NCBI GenBank assembly: GCA_002319795.1
Contig: DCFU01000020.1
Location: forward strand, 1-64,000
Direction of reading: 5' to 3'
Length of the DNA stretch: 64,000 nt
Source: Megamonas sp. UBA1796
GTDB lineage: Bacteria > Bacillota > Negativicutes > Selenomonadales > Selenomonadaceae
Below, piece after piece: positions 25,822 through 34,434 of the stretch (position 1 is its first letter; each line of letters opens with the position of its first letter). The notes under the pieces are model-generated. The model was not told the DNA's origin. It did not search any database and saw nothing but the letters and a program-made list of their open reading frames with translations. The position numbers and the translations under genes are program-made.

Positions 25822-26496
25822 TCATAGCTCATATTCAATTGGATCTTCTACCCCGGCTGCCTCAAAGCCCTTCAGCCGCAGCCTGCAGCTGTCACAAACA
25901 CCGCAAGCCTTTTTGCCTCCCTTATAGCAGCTATGCGTAAACTGTAAAGGTGCTCCCAGCTTTGTCCCCAAAAGAACAATATCCTTTTTGGAAAGCTCTT
26001 GTAATGGGGTCACTACTGTAATTCTTTTATGTTCCGCTGCTGTTGCCTTAGTAGAGAAATCTGCGAGTGCCTGAAATTGTGCAATAAATTCCGGACGACA
26101 GTCCGGATAACCCGAATAATCTACCGCATTTACGCCAATATAGACATAGGATGCATTGATAACCTCTGCATAACCAAGCGCATAACTCAGAAAGATAAGA
26201 TTTCTCGCCGGCACATAGGTCACAGGAATATCGGCACTTTCTGTATCGCCATCAGGAACATTGATGTTCATATCCGTCAACGCGGAACCGCCAATTTGTT
26301 CCATATTCGTTTCAATAATCAAATGCTTCTTTACCTGAAAAAAGTCTGCTACCTTTTTAGCGCCTTCCAATTCAATACTGTGGCGCTGATGGTAGTTGAA
26401 GCTTATCGGATAAACTTCCAATCCCTTACTTTTAGCTACTGCCATACAAACCGTAGAATCAAGTCCGCCAGAAAGCAGGACTACTGCCTTTGCCAT
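25822..26496 (-). CDS. queC: 7-cyano-7-deazaguanine synthase QueC
   Basis: ATP-dependent ligase that turns 7-carboxy-7-deazaguanine into preQ0 on the way to queuosine in tRNA. 224 aa. N-terminal PP-loop LLSGGLDSTVCMA (residues 7-19) and a C-terminal zinc site formed by HSCYKGGKKACGVCDSC near 190-206. An AGGAGGGAAC ribosome site precedes the ATG. Lies between rpe and folE2; no preQ1 riboswitch is seen ahead of it. Confidence 0.97.
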   Translation of the reverse strand: MAKAVVLLSGGLDSTVCMAVAKSKGLEVYPISFNYHQRHSIELEGAKKVADFFQVKKHLIIETNMEQIGGSALTDMNINVPDGDTESADIPVTYVPARNLIFLSYALGYAEVINASYVYIGVNAVDYSGYPDCRPEFIAQFQALADFSTKATAAEHKRITVVTPLQELSKKDIVLLGTKLGAPLQFTHSCYKGGKKACGVCDSCRLRLKGFEAAGVEDPIEYEL

Positions 26497-26515
26497 TTCT
26501 GTTCCCTCCTAAAAA

Positions 26516-27166
26516 TCACAATCCTGTGCGCAATGTGGCAATTGCCGCCGAAGCATTCGTGGCACTATAAATAAAAGAACCTGCAACCAATACATTAGCG
26601 CCTGCTTCTATTACCAGCTTTGCAGTATTTGCATTGATGCCGCCGTCAACCTCAATATCGACATCAAAAGCATTATCTTCAACAATTCCCCTTAATCGTT
26701 CAATCTTATCCAGCGTAGAAGAAATAAATTTTTGCCCGCCAAAACCAGGATCAACTGTCATAATCAAAACCATATCAATATCTGACAAGAGCTCCTCTAT
26801 ACTAAAAAGCGAGGTCCCAGGGTTCAAGGCTATCCCAACCTTACAACCTCTTGCCTTTATCTCCTCTACAAGACGATGTGCATGCTTTACGGTCTCTATA
26901 TGAAAAGTGATAATATCCGCCCCTGCCTCCGCAAAAGCTGCAATCTGCGTTTCCGGATGATCCACCATAAGATGAACGTCAAATACAGCTTTTGATACCT
27001 TTCGCAAAGAAGCGACCACGGGGGAGCCTATTGTTATATTTGGTACAAAAGAACCATCCATAACATCTATATGCACATATTCTGCTCCAGCACTGGTGAT
27101 TTTATTTATCTCATCTGCCAAATGGGAAAAATCTGCTGAAAGGATTGACGGTGCTATCTTAATCAT
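26516..27166 (-). CDS. rpe: ribulose-phosphate 3-epimerase
   Basis: Interconverts ribulose-5-phosphate and xylulose-5-phosphate in the pentose phosphate pathway. 216-aa TIM barrel with IAPSILSADFSHL, HIDVMDGSFVPNITIG near 33, HLMVDHPE near 65, TVDPGFGGQKF near 138 and VDGGIN near 172, carrying the metal-binding His/Asp residues. The ATG overlaps the rsgA stop. In Bacillus the order prkC-rsgA-rpe is followed by thiN; here queC follows and thiN lies about 20 kb away. Confidence 0.97.
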   Translation of the reverse strand: MIKIAPSILSADFSHLADEINKITSAGAEYVHIDVMDGSFVPNITIGSPVVASLRKVSKAVFDVHLMVDHPETQIAAFAEAGADIITFHIETVKHAHRLVEEIKARGCKVGIALNPGTSLFSIEELLSDIDMVLIMTVDPGFGGQKFISSTLDKIERLRGIVEDNAFDVDIEVDGGINANTAKLVIEAGANVLVAGSFIYSATNASAAIATLRTGL

Positions 27167-28041
27167 TTATACTCCTTCTTTCTCGCTTCGATTTCTTGTA
27201 AAATAGCTAAATATGCTTCATAACGTTCAAGCGAAATTTCTCCACAAGCTACAGCCTTTTTTACTGCGCACTGGGGCTCATGGCTGTGCGTGCAGGTATT
27301 ATATTTACACGCCGATAAAACGGGGCGAAATTCAGGAAAAAAGCCTGCCAACTGCATCTTATCTACCCTGCTAAGATCAATTGAGCTGAATCCTGGCGTA
27401 TCAACAATAAAACCATCCCGGAAGGGCAAAAGCTGGGCAAGCCTTGTCGTATGCTTACCGCGTTGAATCTTTTCACTGATTTCACCTGTTGCCAATGTCA
27501 AATTTTCATCAATAGCATTCAGAAGTGTTGATTTCCCCACACCGGAAGGACCGGAAAAAACAGAGACATTCCCGCTCAAATATTGGCAAAGAGAATCGAT
27601 GCCTTGTTCCTGCAAAGCTGAAACCATTAAAACAGTATACCCAATTTTTTCATATAATGATAAAAAAGTCTGTATTTGCTCTTTGGGCAGCAGCTCCACC
27701 TTATTAATGCAAATAAGTATCCGTCTTATACCTGACCATTCTGCCATTACGAGAAAACGGTTAAGCAATAATGGGTGCAGCGCCGGCTGTGCCAGTGAAA
27801 AGGTAAGCACAACCTGATCAATATTGGCTACCACAGGACGATGCAACAAATTTCTGCGCGGCAGACGTTGTTCGATGATACCTGTATGATCCTGCAGGAC
27901 TTCAAACGCAACAAAATCTCCCGCAACAATATCACACCGATCCTTCTTGAAATGTCCCCGCAGCCTGCAGGTAAGCAAACCTGAATCTGATTGCACATAA
28001 TAAAAGCTGTTATAGGCCTTTATCACTCTGCCATTTTGCAT
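27163..28041 (-). CDS. rsgA: ribosome small subunit-dependent GTPase RsgA
   Basis: Circularly permuted GTPase that checks late maturation of the 30S subunit. 292 aa: an N-terminal OB fold (1-65), a permuted GTPase domain with the G4 motif INKVELL near 110, P-loop GPSGVGKSTLLN near 165 and G3 DTPGFSS near 212, then a zinc knuckle CKYNTCTHSHEPQCAV near 245-262. Follows the PASTA kinase, as in many Firmicutes. Confidence 0.97.
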   Translation of the reverse strand: MQNGRVIKAYNSFYYVQSDSGLLTCRLRGHFKKDRCDIVAGDFVAFEVLQDHTGIIEQRLPRRNLLHRPVVANIDQVVLTFSLAQPALHPLLLNRFLVMAEWSGIRRILICINKVELLPKEQIQTFLSLYEKIGYTVLMVSALQEQGIDSLCQYLSGNVSVFSGPSGVGKSTLLNAIDENLTLATGEISEKIQRGKHTTRLAQLLPFRDGFIVDTPGFSSIDLSRVDKMQLAGFFPEFRPVLSACKYNTCTHSHEPQCAVKKAVACGEISLERYEAYLAILQEIEARKKEYK

Positions 28042-28063
28042 GAAAAGCTCCCTTCGCTATATA

Positions 28064-29809
28064 TCATTTTTCCGTTTTTCCTGTTTCATTTTTTTTACTA
28101 GGTCCTTTATTATTATCAGTATCTGTTGGTTTTGTAGAATTTTTACCAGTATTCTTTCCTGGAGCCGCTATGACCAAATCAACGGAACCACCTTCGTTTA
28201 CCTGGCTTCCTGGCGAAGGCGACTGACTTATTACCGTTCCCTCAGCCTGTTTGCTATCCTGCTTCGTCACGTTACCAACCCGCAAATTCAAAGATGACAA
28301 ATTTGCTCTTGCAGCATCTAATGTTCCACCCGAGTAATCAGGTAAAGATACTTGTTTTGTCTTTTCCCCTTTGCTGATCACTATGTCTACTGCCTGGCCC
28401 TTGTTGATTTTTGTACCGGCACGAGGATCCTGCGAGATCACCGTACCTGCCTCTTCAGATGAATATTTCTCATAAATACTACCTGGTTTAAGGCCCAATT
28501 TACGCAGTTTATCTTCGGCATTCGCCCTTGTCATGCCCTTAAGATCTGGCATTTCGATTTCTTCTCCGCCCTTACTGACATAAATCGTCACCTGCCTTTG
28601 TTCCTTAACTTTCGCACCCGCCTCAGGATACTGTGAAACGACTTGTCCGGCAGGGACATTGGCATCATAGGTTTCCGCAACATTGACACGGAGCTTCTTA
28701 TCCTCAAGCATTTGTTTGGCCAGATTCATCTGTTTACCAACAACGTCTGGTACAGCAATCTCTGCTGTACTCCAAAATTTCCCATATGAAAGAAATGCTC
28801 CTGCGAAGAATCCGAGGACAAGAATAGTTATCAAACCAAAAATAAACTTTTTTGACTTAAACACAGATTTCTTTTCCTCTTCATCTCCCATTTCCTTGTC
28901 CGGATAATAAGAACTATTTTGTGATGGTATATGTCCAACACGCGGCAGTATTTGTGTTGCAAACGGATCTGCAACCTGAGCCGAATTCTGATAAATTCTG
29001 TTTTCAGCCTGCTGTATGTCATAAATGAGTTCTGTACTATCCGGGCGTTCCGACGGATCCTTAGACATCGCCTTCGATACGATAGATTCTACCACGGTCG
29101 GGATTTCCGGATTTATTTGACGAACAGTCCGCGGTTCTTCCTGTAAATGCTTCAAGGCAATGCTGATGGTAGTCTCGCCTGTAAAGGGAAGCTCACCTGT
29201 GAGCATTTCATAAAGAACCACCCCTAAAGAATAAATATCCGACTTAGGTGTAATCGCGCCTCCCTTGGCCTGCTCTGGAGAAAAATAATGTACAGAACCA
29301 ACTACATTTCCGCTATAGGTCATAGTAGAAGCTGTCACTGCACGGGCAATACCAAAATCAGCAACCTTTATGCGTCCATCCGGCATCATGAGTATATTAT
29401 GCGGCTTAATGTCGCAATGAACCAGATTATTACAATGTGCATGCTCTAAGGCACTGGCAATTTCCTTAGCTATATGCAAAGATTCCTCTACCGAAAGATG
29501 TCCCTGCTCCTGTATCCGGCTTTTTAAAGTATTACCGGCAACATATTCCATAACAATATAGTGCTGATCGCCTTCCTCTCCTACATCATAAATATTGACA
29601 ATATTGGGATGAGAAAGCCGGGCAGCTCCTTGTGCCTCACGATGGAACTTCTCAATGAATTCCGCATCATTAGAAAACTGTGCGTGTAGGATTTTAATAG
29701 CTACATACCGATTCAAAAGCTTATCATTTGCTCTGTAGACATCTGCCATCCCACCGCCGCCGACATGCTCCAAAAGTTCATATCGATGAGCTAAAACATG
29801 CTGTATCAT
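28064..29809 (-). CDS. prkC: PASTA-domain Ser/Thr protein kinase PrkC/PknB
   Basis: Transmembrane Hanks-type kinase that senses muropeptides or lipid II and controls wall growth. 581 aa: kinase domain 10-275 (glycine loop VGGGGMADVYRA, VAIK lysine, HCDIKPHN catalytic loop, DFG in KVADFGIA, a Thr/Ser-rich activation loop ending SPEQA), basic juxtamembrane region, one membrane helix near 330-350 (FGLITILVLGFFAGAFLSY), then three PASTA repeats (starting near VPDVVGK, MPDLKGM and LPDYSGG) and a hydrophilic Lys/Thr/Asn tail. HCD in place of HRD is noteworthy. AGGAGGTAACG precedes the ATG. Upstream genes encode PbpA, RodA, its phosphatase and two FHA proteins. Confidence 0.96.
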   Translation of the reverse strand: MIQHVLAHRYELLEHVGGGGMADVYRANDKLLNRYVAIKILHAQFSNDAEFIEKFHREAQGAARLSHPNIVNIYDVGEEGDQHYIVMEYVAGNTLKSRIQEQGHLSVEESLHIAKEIASALEHAHCNNLVHCDIKPHNILMMPDGRIKVADFGIARAVTASTMTYSGNVVGSVHYFSPEQAKGGAITPKSDIYSLGVVLYEMLTGELPFTGETTISIALKHLQEEPRTVRQINPEIPTVVESIVSKAMSKDPSERPDSTELIYDIQQAENRIYQNSAQVADPFATQILPRVGHIPSQNSSYYPDKEMGDEEEKKSVFKSKKFIFGLITILVLGFFAGAFLSYGKFWSTAEIAVPDVVGKQMNLAKQMLEDKKLRVNVAETYDANVPAGQVVSQYPEAGAKVKEQRQVTIYVSKGGEEIEMPDLKGMTRANAEDKLRKLGLKPGSIYEKYSSEEAGTVISQDPRAGTKINKGQAVDIVISKGEKTKQVSLPDYSGGTLDAARANLSSLNLRVGNVTKQDSKQAEGTVISQSPSPGSQVNEGGSVDLVIAAPGKNTGKNSTKPTDTDNNKGPSKKNETGKTEK

Positions 29810-29823
29810 GGCGTTACCTCCTG

Positions 29824-31224
29824 TTATTTCTCCAACAAATCCACAATGATTTTTTTTGCTATAGGTGCAGCTTCGGTACCTCCGCCGCCACTATTCTCCA
29901 TAAGAATGGCAAATGCCAGCTTACGTCCTCTGACGTCCGCCGAACCTATAAACCATGCATGGTCGTCCCCGCCGGAATTTTCTGCTGTTCCAGTTTTACC
30001 TGTAACACGGATTCCCGAAATGCGGGCAGCTGTTCCAGTTCCCTGCAAAACGACTTTTTCCATGAACGCATCTACAAGTCCAGCCTGCTCCGGTGAAGTA
30101 ACCTGCAGCCATTGTCGCTGTTGGTTCTTCTCTATTATAATACCACCTGGAGTGATAACTTCATCCATCAAATATGGCTGCATGATAACTCCATGGTTGG
30201 CAAATGCCGCTGCCAGCATAGCCATACGTAGCGGTGTCACCAACAGCTCACTCTGCCCGATTCCTACCTGCGCGATATCTCCCTGATTCAACTTGGAAAA
30301 CTCTGGCAAATGTGGCATGGATTCAATGATTTCATTTCCCAATTTTTTGCGAAAGCCATACCGTTCAAATGTATTATCGAGTTTGGTTGCCCCCATCCGC
30401 ATAGCAAGCGTCGCAAAAGTTATATTGCATGACTCTGTCAGAGCCTGTTCAAGATTCACTTTTCCATGAACTGCCCCGTGGCTTTCCTGAAGAATATACC
30501 CTCCACCTAGATCCAAATGTCCTGTACAATTAAAAACCTCCTGCAAATCTGTTACCTGTTCTTTAAGGGCCGCATCAGCTATCATGACTTTTAAGGTTGA
30601 ACCCGGAGGATACAATCCCTGTGAGGCTCGATTCAATAAAGGACTATCCGTCTGTTTATTTAGTGTCTCCCAATCCGCTTCAATATCATTTGGGTCATAA
30701 GATGGGCGGCTTACCATTGCCAAAACAGCTCCTGTCTGGGCATCCAGAACAACAACAGCCCCGCGGTGATTTTCTAACGCTTTGTAAGCCGTCTGCTGTA
30801 CATCCGCATCAATTGTAAGCTTTACGTCATTTCCCTTGTCCGATACAAACAGCTGTGCTATCGGCCCCAGACGACTCAAATTTTCTGTAAGTCCCAAAAG
30901 TTGCCGATTTGCAAAGCTCTCAACACCGGCATTCCCTATTTTCTCACCGATATATCCTGTCACGGGCGCCATAGAAGCTCCCATTGGATATGAACGACTC
31001 CCAACCTGACTGCTGAATGCCAATTTCCGTCCTTTAGCGTCCAAAATACTGCCACGCAGGATATCAGCCTCAACCGCAGTTGTACGCTGATTCAATGGAT
31101 TACTTGCTAAATCATCCGCTTTTATGACCTGCAGATAGATTATATATATTAAAAGACAGCAAAAGCAGCCAAAAAGGAATACTGTACTATGCCATACATA
31201 TTTCTTTATACTTCGCTTAACCAC
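29824..31224 (-). CDS. class B penicillin-binding protein (PbpA-like)
   Basis: Transpeptidase that crosslinks peptidoglycan with its RodA/FtsW partner. 466 aa: one N-terminal membrane helix (about 12-33), a dimerisation region (RGSILDAKGRKLAF near 57), and a transpeptidase domain with SxxK in PPGSTLKV near 215, SxN in ESCNITFA near 270 and KTG in VTGKTGTAEN near 410. Short like the actinobacterial PbpA, without PASTA repeats. The start is a GTG at 31224 with AAGGAGAATACC upstream, overlapping rodA by eight bases. Confidence 0.92.
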   Translation of the reverse strand: MVKRSIKKYVWHSTVFLFGCFCCLLIYIIYLQVIKADDLASNPLNQRTTAVEADILRGSILDAKGRKLAFSSQVGSRSYPMGASMAPVTGYIGEKIGNAGVESFANRQLLGLTENLSRLGPIAQLFVSDKGNDVKLTIDADVQQTAYKALENHRGAVVVLDAQTGAVLAMVSRPSYDPNDIEADWETLNKQTDSPLLNRASQGLYPPGSTLKVMIADAALKEQVTDLQEVFNCTGHLDLGGGYILQESHGAVHGKVNLEQALTESCNITFATLAMRMGATKLDNTFERYGFRKKLGNEIIESMPHLPEFSKLNQGDIAQVGIGQSELLVTPLRMAMLAAAFANHGVIMQPYLMDEVITPGGIIIEKNQQRQWLQVTSPEQAGLVDAFMEKVVLQGTGTAARISGIRVTGKTGTAENSGGDDHAWFIGSADVRGRKLAFAILMENSGGGGTEAAPIAKKIIVDLLEK

Positions 31225-32476
31225 CGGTATTCTCCTTTTTTGAAAGTGCCACTAAAAAACCAGCTAAAATAAAACTTGACACCATAGAACTACCGCCATA
31301 GCTGATAAAAGGCAGCGTAATGCCAGTCATCGGTAAAAACTTTGTAACCCCTGCTATGATGATGAATGACTGAAGAAAAAATATAGTTGCACAGCCGGCA
31401 GCCAGCAATATATGAATATCGCGCTTACAGTTCATCGCAATGCGGATACCAAGATAAAAAAATATAAAATAAGCCAAAATAATAGTCATAGACCCCACAA
31501 GCCCAAATTCCTCAGCAATTGCCGAAAATATAAAATCTGTATGTACCTCAGGAATAAAAAAAGGGTGCCCATGCGCAAAACCTGTACCCCATATGCCACC
31601 TGTACCAAAAGCGAACAATGATTGAACCACCTGATACGCCTGTCCATTAGGATCGGCCCATGGATTGAGCCAAACAGCAAAACGGACACGCACATGTCCA
31701 AACAAAAAGTAACTTACAACCGCTCCAATTATAAAAAAAGCCAGCGCTAAAAATACATAGGATCTACTCCCAGTAGCCATATATGTCATAAACACAGCGA
31801 TACCAAAAAAGAGCAAAGCCGAACCAAGGTCTTTTTGCAGGACAAACATGAGGATTGCAATACCCCATATACAGAGAAGCGGCGCAATAAAACGCAACGG
31901 CGGCAAATACAGGAAGACGAATCGTTTGCTTGGTAAGGTCAATACATTTTTATGTTCTGATAAATAAGCCGCCAAAAAAAGCACAATAAAAATCTTGCCA
32001 AACTCAGATGGCTGCATCTGGAATGGTCCAAAAACAATCCAATTGCGGCTACCGCCGATTTCTGTACCAAACAAGAATGGCGAACACAAAAGAATCAGGC
32101 AACAAAGGCCAAGAATATACTGATAGCTTAAAAACTCCTGCAATCTATCAGCATATTTCACAACAAGGAGAAAGACAGCCATGCCGATAAGCAACCAGCG
32201 AAGCTGTGGGATAAAAAGCTCAGGCTTAAGGCGTGCAATCATAACCAAGCCAATACTGGAAAAATATATAACTAAAGGGAATATCCATATAGCGAGCAAG
32301 TTTCGCTTCCTTTGCAAAAACACCTGCAAACAGAATGCCGATACAACAACGGCTGCTACCCATGGAAGGAACTCACTATTCCCTATAAGATTTTTTTTCA
32401 AAATAAGCGTCCCTATTCCCAGGAATAAAATCCCCATTGGAAAAAACATCAATAGCCAACTTTTATTTCTCATCAT
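31217..32476 (-). CDS. SEDS family peptidoglycan polymerase (RodA/FtsW)
   Basis: Integral membrane glycosyltransferase that polymerises lipid II. 419 aa with about ten to twelve hydrophobic helices. SEDS features are GSRNWIVFGPFQMQPSEFGK near 145-165, KDLGSALLFFGIA near 215, PWADPNGQAYQVVQSLFAFG near 290 and ITLPFISYGGSSM near 390. Next to a class B PBP, forming the usual polymerase-transpeptidase pair. It overlaps the phosphatase gene by 14 bases. Whether it serves division or elongation cannot be told from sequence. Confidence 0.95.
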   Translation of the reverse strand: MMRNKSWLLMFFPMGILFLGIGTLILKKNLIGNSEFLPWVAAVVVSAFCLQVFLQRKRNLLAIWIFPLVIYFSSIGLVMIARLKPELFIPQLRWLLIGMAVFLLVVKYADRLQEFLSYQYILGLCCLILLCSPFLFGTEIGGSRNWIVFGPFQMQPSEFGKIFIVLFLAAYLSEHKNVLTLPSKRFVFLYLPPLRFIAPLLCIWGIAILMFVLQKDLGSALLFFGIAVFMTYMATGSRSYVFLALAFFIIGAVVSYFLFGHVRVRFAVWLNPWADPNGQAYQVVQSLFAFGTGGIWGTGFAHGHPFFIPEVHTDFIFSAIAEEFGLVGSMTIILAYFIFFYLGIRIAMNCKRDIHILLAAGCATIFFLQSFIIIAGVTKFLPMTGITLPFISYGGSSMVSSFILAGFLVALSKKENTGG

Positions 32477-33185
32477 ATTCCACTACAATCGCCGTAATAT
32501 TATCCAGGCCACCTGCCGCCAAGGCTTTTGCAACTAATACCTCTGCCTTATCCACAGAAGCCTGTTCCTGCAAAACATCTTGTATTTCTTCGTCTCTCAA
32601 AACATTGGTAAGTCCATCGGTACAAAGAAGAATCTTATCCCCCTTTTGCATAGCAAAATTCCCCATGTCCACTAGCAGCTCTTCATCGACTCCGACAGCT
32701 CGCGTAAGGACATTTTTGTGGGGATGTGTTCTTGCCTGCTCCTCTGTAATTGTCCCATTCCTGACTAAATCCTCAACCAAAGAATGATCCTGCGTAATTT
32801 GCTTTAATACCCCATTCTGCAATACATATAAGCGGCTATCTCCTACATGAGCCCAAACCCCCAGAGTTCCCTCACGATGGAAAATTGTCGCCGTTGTTCC
32901 CATTCCCATATATTCCGAATGTCGCTCAGAAGCTGCCAGAATGGCGTCGTTGGCCTTGAGAATAATCTCTTTAAGTAAAAGCTCACTATATACGATATCC
33001 CTGCCCCGCAAAAAATCCTGTGCTGTTTTAATAAGCAAATGACTGGCAATCTCGCCGGCTGCATGTCCACCCATGCCATCTGCTACGATATAAGTATCCG
33101 GAATGATACTTATCAAGCTATCCTCATTCATTTTACGGACCGGACCGACATCGGTTGCTTTATATACTTTTACCAAAACACTCAC
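32463..33185 (-). CDS. PP2C-type Ser/Thr phosphatase (PrpC/PstP)
   Basis: Metal-dependent phosphatase that reverses PrkC phosphorylation. 240 aa with the PP2C motifs NEDSL near 21, VADGMGGHAAGE near 35-46, HVGDSRLYVL near 112, LLCTDGLTNVL near 185 and GGLDNITAIVVEY near 225; the Asp residues bind Mn/Mg. No membrane helix, unlike mycobacterial PstP. The start is uncertain: a GTG at 33185 shares GTGA with the FHA gene's stop and is used here; a TTG nine bases further in is better spaced from GAGAGG. Confidence 0.95.
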   Translation of the reverse strand: MSVLVKVYKATDVGPVRKMNEDSLISIIPDTYIVADGMGGHAAGEIASHLLIKTAQDFLRGRDIVYSELLLKEIILKANDAILAASERHSEYMGMGTTATIFHREGTLGVWAHVGDSRLYVLQNGVLKQITQDHSLVEDLVRNGTITEEQARTHPHKNVLTRAVGVDEELLVDMGNFAMQKGDKILLCTDGLTNVLRDEEIQDVLQEQASVDKAEVLVAKALAAGGLDNITAIVVEYDEK

Positions 33186-33631
33186 CTCTCAAACCTGAAC
33201 GTAACCAAACCTATTCGTATGAGATCACCCGTTTGCAAATAGGCACTTCCCTCCAGTATCTGTCCATTCACGTAAGTATGGTTCACACTATGCAGATCCT
33301 CAATGACATAAAGATTATTTACCAGCGTGATTACAGCATGATGATGTGATACATACGTATCATTTAACGTAATATCATTTTCATCTCCTCTGCCGATAGA
33401 AAGCGCATCTGTAAAAGCAAATCTGCGCCCTTCCATACTTTTATCCTCCGCTTCAGCAATCGTAATCACCGCTTCCTTCAAAGACGTATCACGATGTACT
33501 GTATTGTCCATACCACTTATATCCTGCCGCATGAATTTCAATAAAAGATAAACAAAATAAAGCAATAGGAACAGAATTCCATATTGTAAAACTACACTTA
33601 ACAGCTTAACAAAAAATGCTGTTGTCAGCAA
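33182..33631 (-). CDS. membrane-anchored FHA-domain protein (FhaB-like)
   Basis: 149 aa: an N-terminal membrane helix (about 8-32), a short linker with RDTSLKEAV, and a C-terminal FHA domain (about 70-145) with LSIGRGDENDITLNDTYVSHHHA carrying the phospho-Thr-binding Arg, Ser and His. FHA domains bind phosphothreonine, so it probably reads PrkC phosphorylation. Starts at a TTG with GAGGTGA eight bases upstream; no ATG is close. Sits between the other FHA gene and the phosphatase, as fhaB does in actinobacteria. Confidence 0.9.
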   Translation of the reverse strand: MLTTAFFVKLLSVVLQYGILFLLLYFVYLLLKFMRQDISGMDNTVHRDTSLKEAVITIAEAEDKSMEGRRFAFTDALSIGRGDENDITLNDTYVSHHHAVITLVNNLYVIEDLHSVNHTYVNGQILEGSAYLQTGDLIRIGLVTFRFER

Positions 33632-33632
33632 A

Positions 33633-34370
33633 TCAAATCACCTCATAGAGCAAAACAGTATTGCCAATTTTGATTTCATCACCTGAGCATAAACAAGCGG
33701 AAGAAATTTTTTGCCCATTGAGACATGTGCCGTTCAGGCTCTCGGCGTCATATAAAATATGACGATGGCACTCAAATGTAATATATGCATGCATTCTGGA
33801 AGCATTCGTATCCGTCAGGATAAAATCATTTTTTTCTCGTCTTCCAATATAAATCTGCTTTTCGCCAAATTCCAGATAAGCATCCAGGTCAGGACCTTCC
33901 ACAACCGTAAGGGAAGTAATCTTGTACACCACAGGCAAGTTAAGTGGCGGTTCAAAAGCAGAACGATCCAATATAAGAGTATTCGGCTCATTATAATTTT
34001 TTCCAACTGGCGCTTCCTGAAAGCAGGAACTGACTTCACACATCCCTTGGGAAAAATCCTCATTTTTTTCTATATGGACTTGCAGTTTTCCTTCTATAAA
34101 GCAATCCGAACGAATTGTTTCCTTCTCTATTGTCATATACAGCTCATCGATAAACCTTTTAGAGCATAAACATTGATAATCCGTTATAGATATATATAAC
34201 GAATATGAATTTGGCAGCAGATTGTTTTTCCCAGACTTTTTTCTTTTCCGTTGCATTTCTCTAATAAGCTGTTTTTCTACTTCAAAGGGCTCCAGTGCAC
34301 TACCAAATTTTTTATTAAAAAACCCTTCTATATGCTTTTCAAGAAAAGATTCCCATTTTGAAATTCCCAT
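33633..34370 (-). CDS. FhaA-like protein with DUF3662 and FHA domains
   Basis: 245 aa soluble protein. The N-terminal ~125 residues match the DUF3662 type (EKHIEGFFNKKFGSALEPFE, then KNNLLPNSYSLYIS), the same combination seen in mycobacterial FhaA. The C-terminal FHA domain (about 165-245) has IYIGRREKNDFILTD, ASRMHAYI and LNGTCLNGQ, with the binding Arg, Ser and His in place. FhaA is known in Mycobacterium to bind phosphorylated MviN and restrain wall synthesis; that link is only by analogy here. A GGGGGGATCC ribosome site precedes the ATG. Confidence 0.88.
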   Translation of the reverse strand: MGISKWESFLEKHIEGFFNKKFGSALEPFEVEKQLIREMQRKRKKSGKNNLLPNSYSLYISITDYQCLCSKRFIDELYMTIEKETIRSDCFIEGKLQVHIEKNEDFSQGMCEVSSCFQEAPVGKNYNEPNTLILDRSAFEPPLNLPVVYKITSLTVVEGPDLDAYLEFGEKQIYIGRREKNDFILTDTNASRMHAYITFECHRHILYDAESLNGTCLNGQKISSACLCSGDEIKIGNTVLLYEVI

Positions 34371-34434
34371 ACGGATCCCCCCCTAAAGAACATACCCAAT
34401 TATATGCCCAAAAAAGCTCCAAGTCAAAATTACA

